Source: Bacteroidales bacterium
Lineage (GTDB): Bacteria; Bacteroidota; Bacteroidia; Bacteroidales; VadinHA17
Direction: 5' to 3'
Length of the DNA stretch: 64,000 nt
NCBI GenBank assembly: GCA_022865305.1
Contig: JALHSP010000116.1
Span: 62,001-126,000, forward strand
Made by a program: the position numbers and the translations under genes. The notes beneath the pieces are model-generated. The model saw only the letters and a list, made by a program, of their open reading frames with translations. It ran no database searches and was not told the DNA's origin. Shown one piece after another: positions 8,623 to 15,289 of the stretch (positions are counted from its first letter, which is position 1; each line of letters begins with the position of its first letter).

Positions 8623-8774
8623 TATTCCATTTCTTCGAGGAGGTTTCAAATATTGAACGCACTTCATCCTTCTTTTGTACGCACTTTTCATGCCATCGAA
8701 TGCTTGTTTTCCTATATTGAACATTGAGCTTTAAATTCAATCCCTTCGGGATTAATAACTCTATAATCAGCCCG

Positions 8775-8838
8775 TTGGAAATAGAGATTGACCGCTTGTT
8801 TATGAGCTGAAAGGATTGACAAAAGAGAAAATACAAAC
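8775..8838 (+). pseudogene. Frameshifted C-terminal remnant of a second type IIG restriction-modification gene
   Basis: From 8775 the + strand reads SPLEIEIDRL and, after loss of about one base near 8800, YELKGLTKEKI. This matches the end of the enzyme at 2960-6601 (SALEAEIDRLVHELYGLTEEEI, encoded at about 6515-6587). The nucleotide copies differ at many positions, so this is the tail of a diverged paralogue, not a recent duplication. Everything upstream of the tail is gone, replaced by the GHKL-STAS-PIN cassette. Confidence 0.6.
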
Positions 8839-9216
8839 TTCTTTAACATCTCCTTCTTAATTAAGTCTGGGTAAATAAGCCTGCCGTGTACCACAACATA
8901 TATCGGAATGCTTAAGCATTAAAAGATTTAAGAAATGACTTGATTTCTAAATGAATATTTCTTTGTAAATTACGTTGTCGTGTCTGGTAAGTTGAATTGA
9001 AAGGTTCCGGGGATGTCTTATTCTGATTTACAAGAGTGTTTGATTCAGTAGAAGAGATGCACATTATAAAGATACCTGCCAGGGATTTCTTTATGCGAAA
9101 CAATTAGTATTGCATAATTTTAAAGCATCTGGCGAAGACTCAGTAATGGAAAGAATGATTGAGGTCATTAGTCGTCTTGAAAATAGAATATAATATAAAG
9201 ACATATAGAAAAGAGA

Positions 9217-9360
9217 AAGCACGCCACCTGACAGCGTGTAGCTTCAATTGCCGATATAGTGCGGGTTTCAGCGTTTCTGCATTTAATAAACTTATGTGTA
9301 ACTTGACAGGTAAGTGCCTTGAAATCAGAAACTGAAAGCTACACGCGAATCGTTGTGCTT
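9217..9360. repeat. Imperfect 144-base dyad upstream of the second PIN pair
   Basis: The outer arms are AAGCAC (9217-9222) and GTGCTT (9355-9360). The inner arms are GCGTGTAGCTT (9234-9244) and AAGCTACACGC (9336-9346). The internal region holds GCGGGTTTCAGCGTT (9261-9275), whose exact reverse complement lies at 1755-1769 in another intergenic stretch of the island. The two-step arms with unequal spacers recall integron attC sites, but the ends do not match the GTTRRRY core, so attC identity is not claimed. Confidence 0.4.
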
Positions 9361-9435
9361 AATTATTGAACCTATCCTTTATGTTAGTGTTTTCCATGTT
9401 TAGAATTTAAAAGAAAATTTTGATATATTTACTGA

Positions 9436-10212
9436 ATGGAAGAAAAAGGCTACATTGAAGTTAAGGTCGAAAGTAAAGTTGGTATTAAACCTCTTAAACC
9501 TGAAGATGTAGATATAGCTGAAATTAAGGATATTATCAGCGATGTGGAGAATTTTCTTTACCCGGGGAGAACAGAAAAAACAGAAAGACCCCATATTTCT
9601 TATAAAATTGAAGAAGGTTCTGTTAAGCATTATTTCCATTTACCCATTTCTGCTGTTTTGTTATTCAATGGTTTGTCTGGAGAGATAGCTACAAGAGGTA
9701 CTATTGATTTTTTGGATTTCAAAAGAGCTGAAATCATTGAGAAATTTCAGCGGAAAGCCCTGGAAAAGAATTATGAGATAACCTTTACTAATTCTTTGTC
9801 AGAAGCTAAAACCCTGATAATTAATAAGGATACAAAATATTTTAGTATTGCAGCTAACTTTATTGAAACTGAGCTGATCCTTTACGGAAAAATTGATGCC
9901 GAAGGAGGTGTTGATCCGAATTTTCATATTGAGACAAAAGAATATGGTAGATTAACTGTTAGCGCAACTGTTGATCAACTGTTTGAGGGTGAAAAAAGAC
10001 TCTATAAACCTTATGGCATTCGTGTTTCTGGCAAACAAAGTCTTTCTGATGGAAAACCTTACGATTTAAAACTCCTTAATTATATTGAGTATAATCCGAT
10101 TTTTAACAGGACAGAATTGGATCTTTTGATAGAACGAGCTACACCTAACCTGTCTAAAATTGCAGATGTCGATGCATGGCTAAATCAATTAAGAGGAGTG
10201 GCCAATGAATAG
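9436..10212 (+). CDS. Unrecognised beta-rich protein paired with a PIN-domain gene (possible antitoxin)
   Basis: I do not recognise this 258-residue family. It has no signal peptide or membrane segment. The predicted character is mostly beta strand with a few amphipathic helices; residues 70-90 (ISAVLLFNGLSGEIATRG) and 155-185 look like core strands, and 91-110 (FLDFKRAEIIEKFQRKALEK) is a charged helix. No DNA-binding motif is visible. The downstream PIN gene starts inside its last codons with an 8-base overlap, the arrangement expected of an antitoxin-toxin pair. If it is an antitoxin it is much longer than VapB proteins and lacks their AbrB, ribbon-helix-helix or Phd folds. The function is unknown. 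Confidence 0.55.
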   Translation: MEEKGYIEVKVESKVGIKPLKPEDVDIAEIKDIISDVENFLYPGRTEKTERPHISYKIEEGSVKHYFHLPISAVLLFNGLSGEIATRGTIDFLDFKRAEIIEKFQRKALEKNYEITFTNSLSEAKTLIINKDTKYFSIAANFIETELILYGKIDAEGGVDPNFHIETKEYGRLTVSATVDQLFEGEKRLYKPYGIRVSGKQSLSDGKPYDLKLLNYIEYNPIFNRTELDLLIERATPNLSKIADVDAWLNQLRGVANE

Positions 10213-10675
10213 TGTTTTACTCGACACATCATTTTGCATCCGCCTCCTAAAAAAAGATGAGCCTTTACATCAAAATGTTATTGATTATTTTCAATACTTT
10301 CTCGAACAAAAAACTGAATTATATATTTCAACCATTGCCATTGCAGAGTACAGTGTAAAAGATGATCCTAATAACTTACCGCTGAAAATGATGAAAATTA
10401 TTCCTTTTGATTTCTTTGATGGTAAAACAGCGGGAGAATTTCATTCTATTCTACTTGAGCAAAAAAATAAAGTTCAGGATATCGATCGCAATGTTGTAAA
10501 AGACGATTGTAAATTAATCGCTCAAATATTCAATCGTAAAATTGAGGGATACATTACTAAAGACCATAAATCATTTGGTCAGATTATTAAACCAATTGCT
10601 GAAACAAAGGGATTTTCCATTGAATTATTAGATTTATCTATTTCATTACAAGAATTTAAAAGAGAATTATTCTAG
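10205..10675 (+). CDS. PIN-domain ribonuclease, VapC-like
   Basis: The 156-residue protein is close to VapC size and keeps the metal-binding acidic residues: D7 (LLDTSF), E48 (STIAIAEYS), D100-D101 (VVKDDCKL) and D120 (YITKDHKSF). VapC toxins cleave tRNA or rRNA in the cytoplasm. The start ATG lies within the end of the upstream gene, so both are probably translated together. The upstream partner is not a recognisable VapB. A hairpin terminator follows at 10729-10764, so the two genes form a complete unit. Confidence 0.8.
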   Translation: MNSVLLDTSFCIRLLKKDEPLHQNVIDYFQYFLEQKTELYISTIAIAEYSVKDDPNNLPLKMMKIIPFDFFDGKTAGEFHSILLEQKNKVQDIDRNVVKDDCKLIAQIFNRKIEGYITKDHKSFGQIIKPIAETKGFSIELLDLSISLQEFKRELF

Positions 10676-10728
10676 CCCGCAAAAACAATATAAGCACATT
10701 TACAATACACAAGCAATGAGAAAATAAA

Positions 10729-10764
10729 AAACCTGCCGGTAATCTGAACAGCAGGTTTGATTTA
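10729..10764. terminator. Intrinsic terminator between convergent toxin-antitoxin units
   Basis: AAACCTGC (10729-10736) pairs with GCAGGTTT (10751-10758) around a 14-base loop. A-rich and T-rich flanks on the two sides let it end transcription from both the PIN unit and the convergent Panacea unit. Confidence 0.65.
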
Positions 10765-10890
10765 TAATCACAATCAGCTTATGCAGGGCTCTTTCCTGAA
10801 CAGATGATTGAGTGAGTTGGATACATGGCATTTAATCAGATATGATAGACCTGTAAAAATGCAGTCTGGCATTATCCTTGTAAAAAGTGC

Positions 10891-11235
10891 CTATTTAAAA
10901 TTGTCAATTATTCTTTGTCTGTCTTCGTTTTCTTTATCGTTCTTATGATATAACTCAATAAAGACTATTTTTTCTTCTTCCTGTAAGTGAGCGTAAATCA
11001 ATCGCAAACCTGAGTTGACCCCACGGCCTTTTAACGCTTTGCAGGCAATCTTTTTAACTTTGATAACACATGTTTTTAATCCTAAATTATCGATACGATA
11101 GCTGAACGGGGGTCTTTCTTCGGGCATTATTTCCAGTACCTTTTTCACCACCTTCAGATCATCGTTCAATGTTCTGTATTTTTTTAAAAGGCTTTTCAAA
11201 TCCTTTTTAAATCCGGTAAGTTCATCAAAGGTCAT
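10891..11235 (-). CDS. RelE-superfamily toxin of a Panacea-type toxin-antitoxin pair
   Basis: The 114-residue basic protein has a helical N-terminus (FKKDLKSLLKKYRTLNDDLKVVKKVL) followed by RelE-like beta strands: VIKVKKIACKALKGRG, then GLRLIYAHLQEEEKIVFIELYHKNDKE (about 78-104). RelE-family toxins usually cleave mRNA on the ribosome. Its ATG overlaps the TGA of the antitoxin gene by four bases (ATGA), so the antitoxin is made first. PanA antitoxins are known to pair with many unrelated toxins, including this type. The exact target is not predictable. Confidence 0.75.
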   Translation of the reverse strand: MTFDELTGFKKDLKSLLKKYRTLNDDLKVVKKVLEIMPEERPPFSYRIDNLGLKTCVIKVKKIACKALKGRGVNSGLRLIYAHLQEEEKIVFIELYHKNDKENEDRQRIIDNFK

Positions 11236-12035
11236 CGTTCTTCAATTTCGTTTCCGTAATTCCTTACAGAGAAAGGAGCATCCCTGTAAAAGGCCAGTTC
11301 ATAATCTATTTCTTCTCCCACTTTTGAAGCTAACCAGGGCAAATCCTTATGGGAATAATTACTGATGGCAGCCGCCGACCAATCGCTAAGTTGTTCAATA
11401 ACCCTGTCAATGATTTCTTTTTCGCTTGCTTTCAATTCAGTTAAATTTGCTTTTTCCAAAGGCAGGTAACGGGTTTGCGGAAAGCCATTGTACTCAGTTT
11501 TTACTCTTTGCAACTGACCTTTCTCAATCATCTGATTGATTATTGCATCCATCTTCTGCGGAACCGGTCCGTAAGGCAACTTCCTGTATCTTGCTCCGGT
11601 CAGATGCTCCTCATACAACTCGTAATAGTTGAAATCAGAAAAATAAAGCAGTTTGTACAGGACTGTTTCTCCTACATTCGGCTTGCCTGCACATCGTTCC
11701 AGTATATATAGAAGTACATTTTTAAACTTGCCGATCTTTAGAGTCGGAACAGAAATACGTTCTTCTGTCGGTTTAAACTTTCCCCCTTTATCGGTTACAA
11801 CATAGTGATCGACACCAAAATCTTTTGACATAAATTCATCAAGAGAAAAACCCAGGACTATGGCCAGGTTTTGCAATTCCATAATATCTATGCTTCTGTT
11901 ACCAAGCTCGATTTGAGCCAATGAAGGTCTGGAGATCCCAATATTTTTAGCTAAATCTTCCTGCGATAATCCCTTCATTTTACGAAGTTCAGCTATTCTT
12001 TGACCAATCTGTTTTTGAGAAAGCTTTATGCTCAT
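11232..12035 (-). CDS. panA: Panacea (PanA, DUF4065/SocA-like) antitoxin with N-terminal XRE helix-turn-helix
   Basis: The 267-residue protein starts with an XRE-type helix-turn-helix (about residues 8-62; IGQRIAELRKMKGLSQEDLAKNIGISRPSL and onward). It continues into a Panacea domain (about 100-200) with the typical LYKLLYFSDFNYYELYEEHLTGARY segment and the PYGPVPQKMDAII motif. Panacea is a shared neutralising domain found with many toxin folds. It is the first gene of the pair and probably represses its own promoter through the palindrome at 12081-12095. The toxin follows with a 4-base overlap. Both domains look intact. Confidence 0.88.
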   Translation of the reverse strand: MSIKLSQKQIGQRIAELRKMKGLSQEDLAKNIGISRPSLAQIELGNRSIDIMELQNLAIVLGFSLDEFMSKDFGVDHYVVTDKGGKFKPTEERISVPTLKIGKFKNVLLYILERCAGKPNVGETVLYKLLYFSDFNYYELYEEHLTGARYRKLPYGPVPQKMDAIINQMIEKGQLQRVKTEYNGFPQTRYLPLEKANLTELKASEKEIIDRVIEQLSDWSAAAISNYSHKDLPWLASKVGEEIDYELAFYRDAPFSVRNYGNEIEER

Positions 12036-12064
12036 AATAATTATCTCTTTAATTATTTGCGATA

Positions 12065-12098
12065 CAAAGATAATAAAAATGTTTTAATTTAAAACAAA
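12065..12098 (-). promoter_or_regulatory. Promoter and palindromic operator of the Panacea antitoxin-toxin pair
   Basis: On the minus strand TTTG (12098-12095) and TATCTTTG (12072-12065) form a Bacteroidota-type promoter with 22 bases between the boxes. Between them lies the perfect palindrome GTTTTAATTTAAAAC (12081-12095). It is well placed for the helix-turn-helix of the first gene to block transcription. The -7 box ends about 30 bases before the start codon. Confidence 0.55.
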
Positions 12099-12291
12099 TA
12101 TATGTTAGCATATAAAACAACAGTAACTAAACAAATATATCCTCTCTGGAATGAAAGCACGTTAATAATCTTGTTGATTCAGGATTTGATGAACTCATCC
12201 GTCAAGTGGAATCAGTTTGATAATTAGCACAATTACGATCGGTTATTACCAAATTATTGCATAAATTAGTCAATAATTTAATTATAAAACC

Positions 12292-12848
12292 ATGCCTCCG
12301 GGATATGTAAAAACTATTCGTGATGAGATCTTTTATGAATATGCCAAACTTATATCAAGATCTTCATATGGTAAACTTGAATACGGTTTCATAACCAACA
12401 GATTCTTCAAACTTAAGAATGACGAGATTAAGATCTCCGATACTATCAGGGAATGGGAAAAAGAACAGACTCTTCACGGGAATGCGTCTTTTGCGGCTCA
12501 TCTGAAAACCTTTCCACCGATCATCTGATCCCGAAGAACAGGAGCGGTGACAACTCTGCCGACAATCTTGTTATTGCCTGTTCATCGTGTAATTCTTCGA
12601 GGGGTGACAAAGGCATTTTCGAATGGCTGGGCCTTGAAAAAAAGGATGACCTCCATCGCCTTGTCGCCGGAAAATATCTTAAACAGCTGCTTCAGGTCCA
12701 CCAGGATGAAGGTACACTCGATATAACAAAGGAAAACCTTGCAACCTTGTGCAAAAAATGCCCTCTTCCGGAAGTATGCAAAGAATGGGACAAAATAAAC
12801 AAGCTTACCTGCTTCTGTCTTGAAAGTGTATTGTCTTATAAATCATAA
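12292..12848 (+). pseudogene. HNH endonuclease-like gene split by a frameshift
   Basis: The first frame (12292-12528) gives an N-terminal part ending in DTIREWEKEQ. The second frame, shifted by -1, carries the rest from about 12465 to 12848. It holds a Cys4-type HNH core: CVFCG, TDHLIPKN, and IACSSCNSSRGD, followed by a second CPLPEVC cysteine pair near the end. The two halves read as one protein of about 185 residues if one base is gained or lost around GGGAAAAAG (12459-12467). No good slippery heptamer with a downstream structure is evident, so a mutation or a read error in the A run is more likely than programmed frameshifting. Confidence 0.65.
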
Positions 12849-12916
12849 TGTAAGATAAGACATTTTACCTTATAGTGCAATAATTAGTAAAATAAATGAA
12901 TAATTACAACTTTATT

Positions 12917-12947
12917 GTTGCTAATTAGAAAATTTAATCTATTTTTG
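12917..12947 (+). promoter_or_regulatory. Bacteroidota-type promoter for the second Panacea unit
   Basis: TTG at 12918-12920 and TATTTTTG at 12940-12947 are separated by 19 bases and match the -33/-7 consensus. The first ATG downstream is at 12962, which opens a 17-codon frame rather than the antitoxin, so the transcript begins at the former first gene of the operon. Confidence 0.5.
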
Positions 12948-12961
12948 AAATTGTTAAACTT

Positions 12962-13015
12962 ATGGCAACTAAACAGGAGGTTGAAAACTTCTTAAGAGAG
13001 TTTAAAGCAAATTAA
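12962..13015 (+). pseudogene. 17-codon remnant of a toxin gene ahead of a Panacea antitoxin
   Basis: The frame reads MATKQEVENFLREFKAN and stops. The amphipathic start resembles the N-terminus of MqsR-like toxins that precede MqsA/Panacea-type antitoxins in Bacteroidota, as I recall the family. The body of such a toxin (about 100 residues) is missing, and the antitoxin ATG follows 11 bases after the stop. It could instead be a translated leader peptide for coupling. The intact promoter upstream and the position favour a deleted toxin. Confidence 0.45.
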
Positions 13016-13026
13016 AGTTCATTAGT

Positions 13027-14028
13027 ATGAAAAGCCCCTACACTGGTAAAGAGATGATTTTGTGTAAAGAAGACAGACCTTTCTCATTTCGCAAGGAGGA
13101 ATACATTGTAGTATATCATTTTTTCAAATGTCCTGACAGTAATGAATCATTCACCACAACCGAACTTGATGATCTGAATCTTAACCAGTTATATAACCAG
13201 TACAGGTCAAAATACAAACTTCCGTTTCCGGATGAAATAAAACGATTAAGGGAGAAATATGGTTTATCCGCGTCAAAGATGTCAGAAGTTCTTGGTTTTG
13301 GTCCTAATAGTTACAGAAACTATGAAAATGGAGAGGTACCAAATATGTCAAATTCCCGACTCATGCAATTGGTTAAAGACGCAAGAGAGTTCAAAAAATT
13401 ACTGTTGTTGAGTAATGCTTTTGAGGGTAAATCTCTGGAAAGAAATACAAATAGATTGGAATTAATTATTAAAGAACAGAAAGAGCTCAGGTTTGATAGC
13501 CAATTAAAAGAATATCTAATTGGCCCTCCCATTGCTGATACATTTACGGGTTTCAGATTGCCCGACCTTAATAAATTTACCGGAATGATTATTTTCTTCA
13601 CTGAAAGACTTAAACCCTGGAAAACCAAATTGAATAAGCTTCTTTTCTATGCAGATTTTATAATGTATGAGAAATCGGGATTTTCCATGAGTGGTATACG
13701 ATACAGAGGCATACCGATGGGGCCTGTACCGGAAAACTATGACAGTATTTTTGAATACCTTACCAAAAAAGATGAATTTGATATAAAGTCGACTCCGTTT
13801 CATAATGGTGGCATTGGAGAGCAGTTTAAACCAAACCCAAAACATAAATTTAATCCAGATCTGTTTTCAGATGCTGAATTAAGTGTTCTTGAAGAAGTTG
13901 CTAAAAGATTCCGGGATACCTCAACAGATGAAATCATTGAAATAAGCCATAAGGAAAAAGGTTGGATCGATAACAACTTTGAAAAGAAAATCATTGATTA
14001 TAAGTACAGTTTCGATATGATTCTGTAA
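13027..14028 (+). CDS. panA: Panacea antitoxin with MqsA-like N-terminus and XRE helix-turn-helix
   Basis: The 333-residue protein has three parts. Residues 1-45 resemble a degraded zinc-binding MqsA head, with only C12 and a lone CPDS at 38-41 left. Residues 72-120 form an XRE helix-turn-helix (IKRLREKYGLSASKMSEVLGFG and YRNYENGEVPN). Residues about 175-290 are a Panacea domain with LNKLLFYADFIMYEKSG and YRGIPMGPVPENYDSIF. It should bind DNA and neutralise a toxin, yet no complete toxin gene adjoins it. It differs in its head domain from the Panacea protein at 11232-12035, so the two are not recent duplicates. It may now act as an orphan anti-toxin or regulator. Confidence 0.82.
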   Translation: MKSPYTGKEMILCKEDRPFSFRKEEYIVVYHFFKCPDSNESFTTTELDDLNLNQLYNQYRSKYKLPFPDEIKRLREKYGLSASKMSEVLGFGPNSYRNYENGEVPNMSNSRLMQLVKDAREFKKLLLLSNAFEGKSLERNTNRLELIIKEQKELRFDSQLKEYLIGPPIADTFTGFRLPDLNKFTGMIIFFTERLKPWKTKLNKLLFYADFIMYEKSGFSMSGIRYRGIPMGPVPENYDSIFEYLTKKDEFDIKSTPFHNGGIGEQFKPNPKHKFNPDLFSDAELSVLEEVAKRFRDTSTDEIIEISHKEKGWIDNNFEKKIIDYKYSFDMIL

Positions 14029-14429
14029 ATAATTTAAATACACTATCCCATTTCTATTTAAGCTTCATTTCCCTCCAGGATTACAATAGGAATGCCGCTC
14101 TTATGATAGTGGATTTATAAACAGGCTATAATATACTTTAATCATATTTTGGAAAAACAAAAAACCTGCCGGCAGAGAAGTTTCTGTAATTTCTCAGGAT
14201 GCCATCTTCCTTTTTTCCTAGGGGTAAATGAACTAATTACCAGATAGCAAAATTCAAGTAGCGGTAGTTAATCTAATTGCTTCAAAGCAGGCAATTGAAA
14301 ACCCGGAATTGGGATCGTTAGCGTGAGAAGTACAGGGAAAGTTAAAAAATGTTTTTAAACTATTGTAACATGGTTATAACCAGGGTTAGATAATTTATTG
14401 CATATTTGCAAAACAATTTCCCTGGATAA
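14029..14429. other. Intergenic stretch of about 400 bases with a possible gene tail
   Basis: No intact gene is seen. A 29-codon open segment at 14237-14326 (VAVVNLIASKQAIENPEL, then a stop) reads like the end of a protein but starts right after a stop codon and has no recognisable family. A CTGCCGGCAG palindrome lies near 14166-14175. This stretch marks the border between the toxin-antitoxin island and the metal-efflux locus. Confidence 0.4.
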
Positions 14430-14444
14430 TTGTTTAAAGTCAGG

Positions 14445-14870
14445 ATGAAGACTATAATATCCATACCATTAATAATACTGATTCTTTTCTCAGGCATCAG
14501 TGTTAAATTTGCAACACATTTTTGCGGTGGGAAGATTGCCGGTTCAAAAATTTCAATTTCCGGCAAGCTGGCTTCCTGCGGCATGGAAGATGACCATAAA
14601 GGAAACAGCCTGCCGATTTTCGGAACTCAACTTTCTCAACATTGCTGCGATGATGTTGTAACTTATTTAGGAATTGACACTGATTTTACTCCGTCATTTT
14701 ACACTGTTCCTGAATATTATCGGGTTAATGTGAAGATTCTTAATGTTCCGGCAGGTTTTCCTCTTGACTCCTCTGTTGCTTTATCGACGTTCTGCACAGA
14801 TGCAAGTCCCCCTTGTGCTTTAAAGTTCACTTCGGTGGACCTTTCCGACATTTGTGTTTTCCGCATCTGA
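14445..14870 (+). CDS. Secreted HYC_CC_PP-type small protein of the copper locus
   Basis: From the ATG at 14445 the protein has 141 residues; an upstream TTG at 14430 is a weaker start. It has a signal peptide (about 1-22, ISIPLIILILFSGISVKFA). The mature part carries THFCGGK, a later HCCDD and a near-terminal SPPCAL, the three conserved cysteine and proline elements of the HYC_CC_PP family found in Bacteroidota. The cysteines and histidines suggest periplasmic metal binding. It lies just upstream of a metal-binding lipoprotein and a Cus-type efflux system, so a role in copper handling is likely, although the family has no firmly assigned reaction. Confidence 0.7.
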   Translation: MKTIISIPLIILILFSGISVKFATHFCGGKIAGSKISISGKLASCGMEDDHKGNSLPIFGTQLSQHCCDDVVTYLGIDTDFTPSFYTVPEYYRVNVKILNVPAGFPLDSSVALSTFCTDASPPCALKFTSVDLSDICVFRI

Positions 14871-14976
14871 TACATTCAGTTCTATCTTGTTTTACAAATG
14901 AGATATTATCCTCATTTGTAATAATCCTTTTATTTCAATTAAACTTTTAGTATTTACAATTTTAATATTCATAACA

Positions 14977-15183
14977 ATGAAAAAGAGTCTTTTAATTATT
15001 GGTTTTGTTCTGCTTGCAGTTTTAATGTTCAACTCATGCGGAAGCAGCTCATCTAAAGAAAAACAATCAACGACAAAGGAAGTGACAAAGGTTCAATACA
15101 CATGTCCGATGCATGCTGAGGTTGTTAGTGATAAGCCAGGGGATTGTCCAAAATGTGGTATGGCCTTGGTTGAAAAAAAATAA
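14977..15183 (+). CDS. Small lipoprotein with heavy-metal-binding domain
   Basis: The 68-residue protein starts with a lipoprotein signal peptide (LLAVLMFNSCGSSS, with lipidation at C21). It ends in a heavy-metal-binding domain: YTCPMHAEVVSDKPGDCPKCGM, where CPMH and CPKCGM are the metal ligands. The same motif pair occurs at the N-terminus of the CusB-like adaptor at 20607, so this looks like a free-standing copy of that metal-delivery module. It sits about 100 bases upstream of the CusA gene and would be anchored in an envelope membrane facing the periplasm. Confidence 0.85.
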   Translation: MKKSLLIIGFVLLAVLMFNSCGSSSSKEKQSTTKEVTKVQYTCPMHAEVVSDKPGDCPKCGMALVEKK

Positions 15184-15289
15184 TTGCTTCAGTATTGATA
15201 TAACAGGTCACCGGAATCTCCTGGCATAAATATCTTAATTTGCCGGTGGCCTGTATTAAATTTTAAACTATTAAAAGCAAAACAATCAG

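Larger units (their letters stand above)
8623..9435. other. 813-base gap with gene remnants and a large imperfect dyad
   Basis: No intact gene is seen. The gap contains the frameshifted tail of a type IIG enzyme (8775-8838), a small AATCCC-ttc-GGGATT hairpin at 8739-8753, and a 43-codon open segment ending in a stop at 9191-9193. That last segment reads like a protein C-terminus (LVLHNFKASGEDSVMERM) but I cannot assign it. A dyad spans 9217-9360. The stretch looks like decayed genes between two toxin-like units. Confidence 0.5.

Noticed and set aside
12158-12220. Short open segment ending DSGFDELIRQVESV
   Set aside because: It looks like a protein tail but is only about 20 codons after a stop and matches no family I can name.
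12459-12467. Programmed -1 frameshift in the HNH gene
   Set aside because: The in-frame codons around the A run do not form an X XXY YYZ slippery site and I see no strong downstream hairpin.
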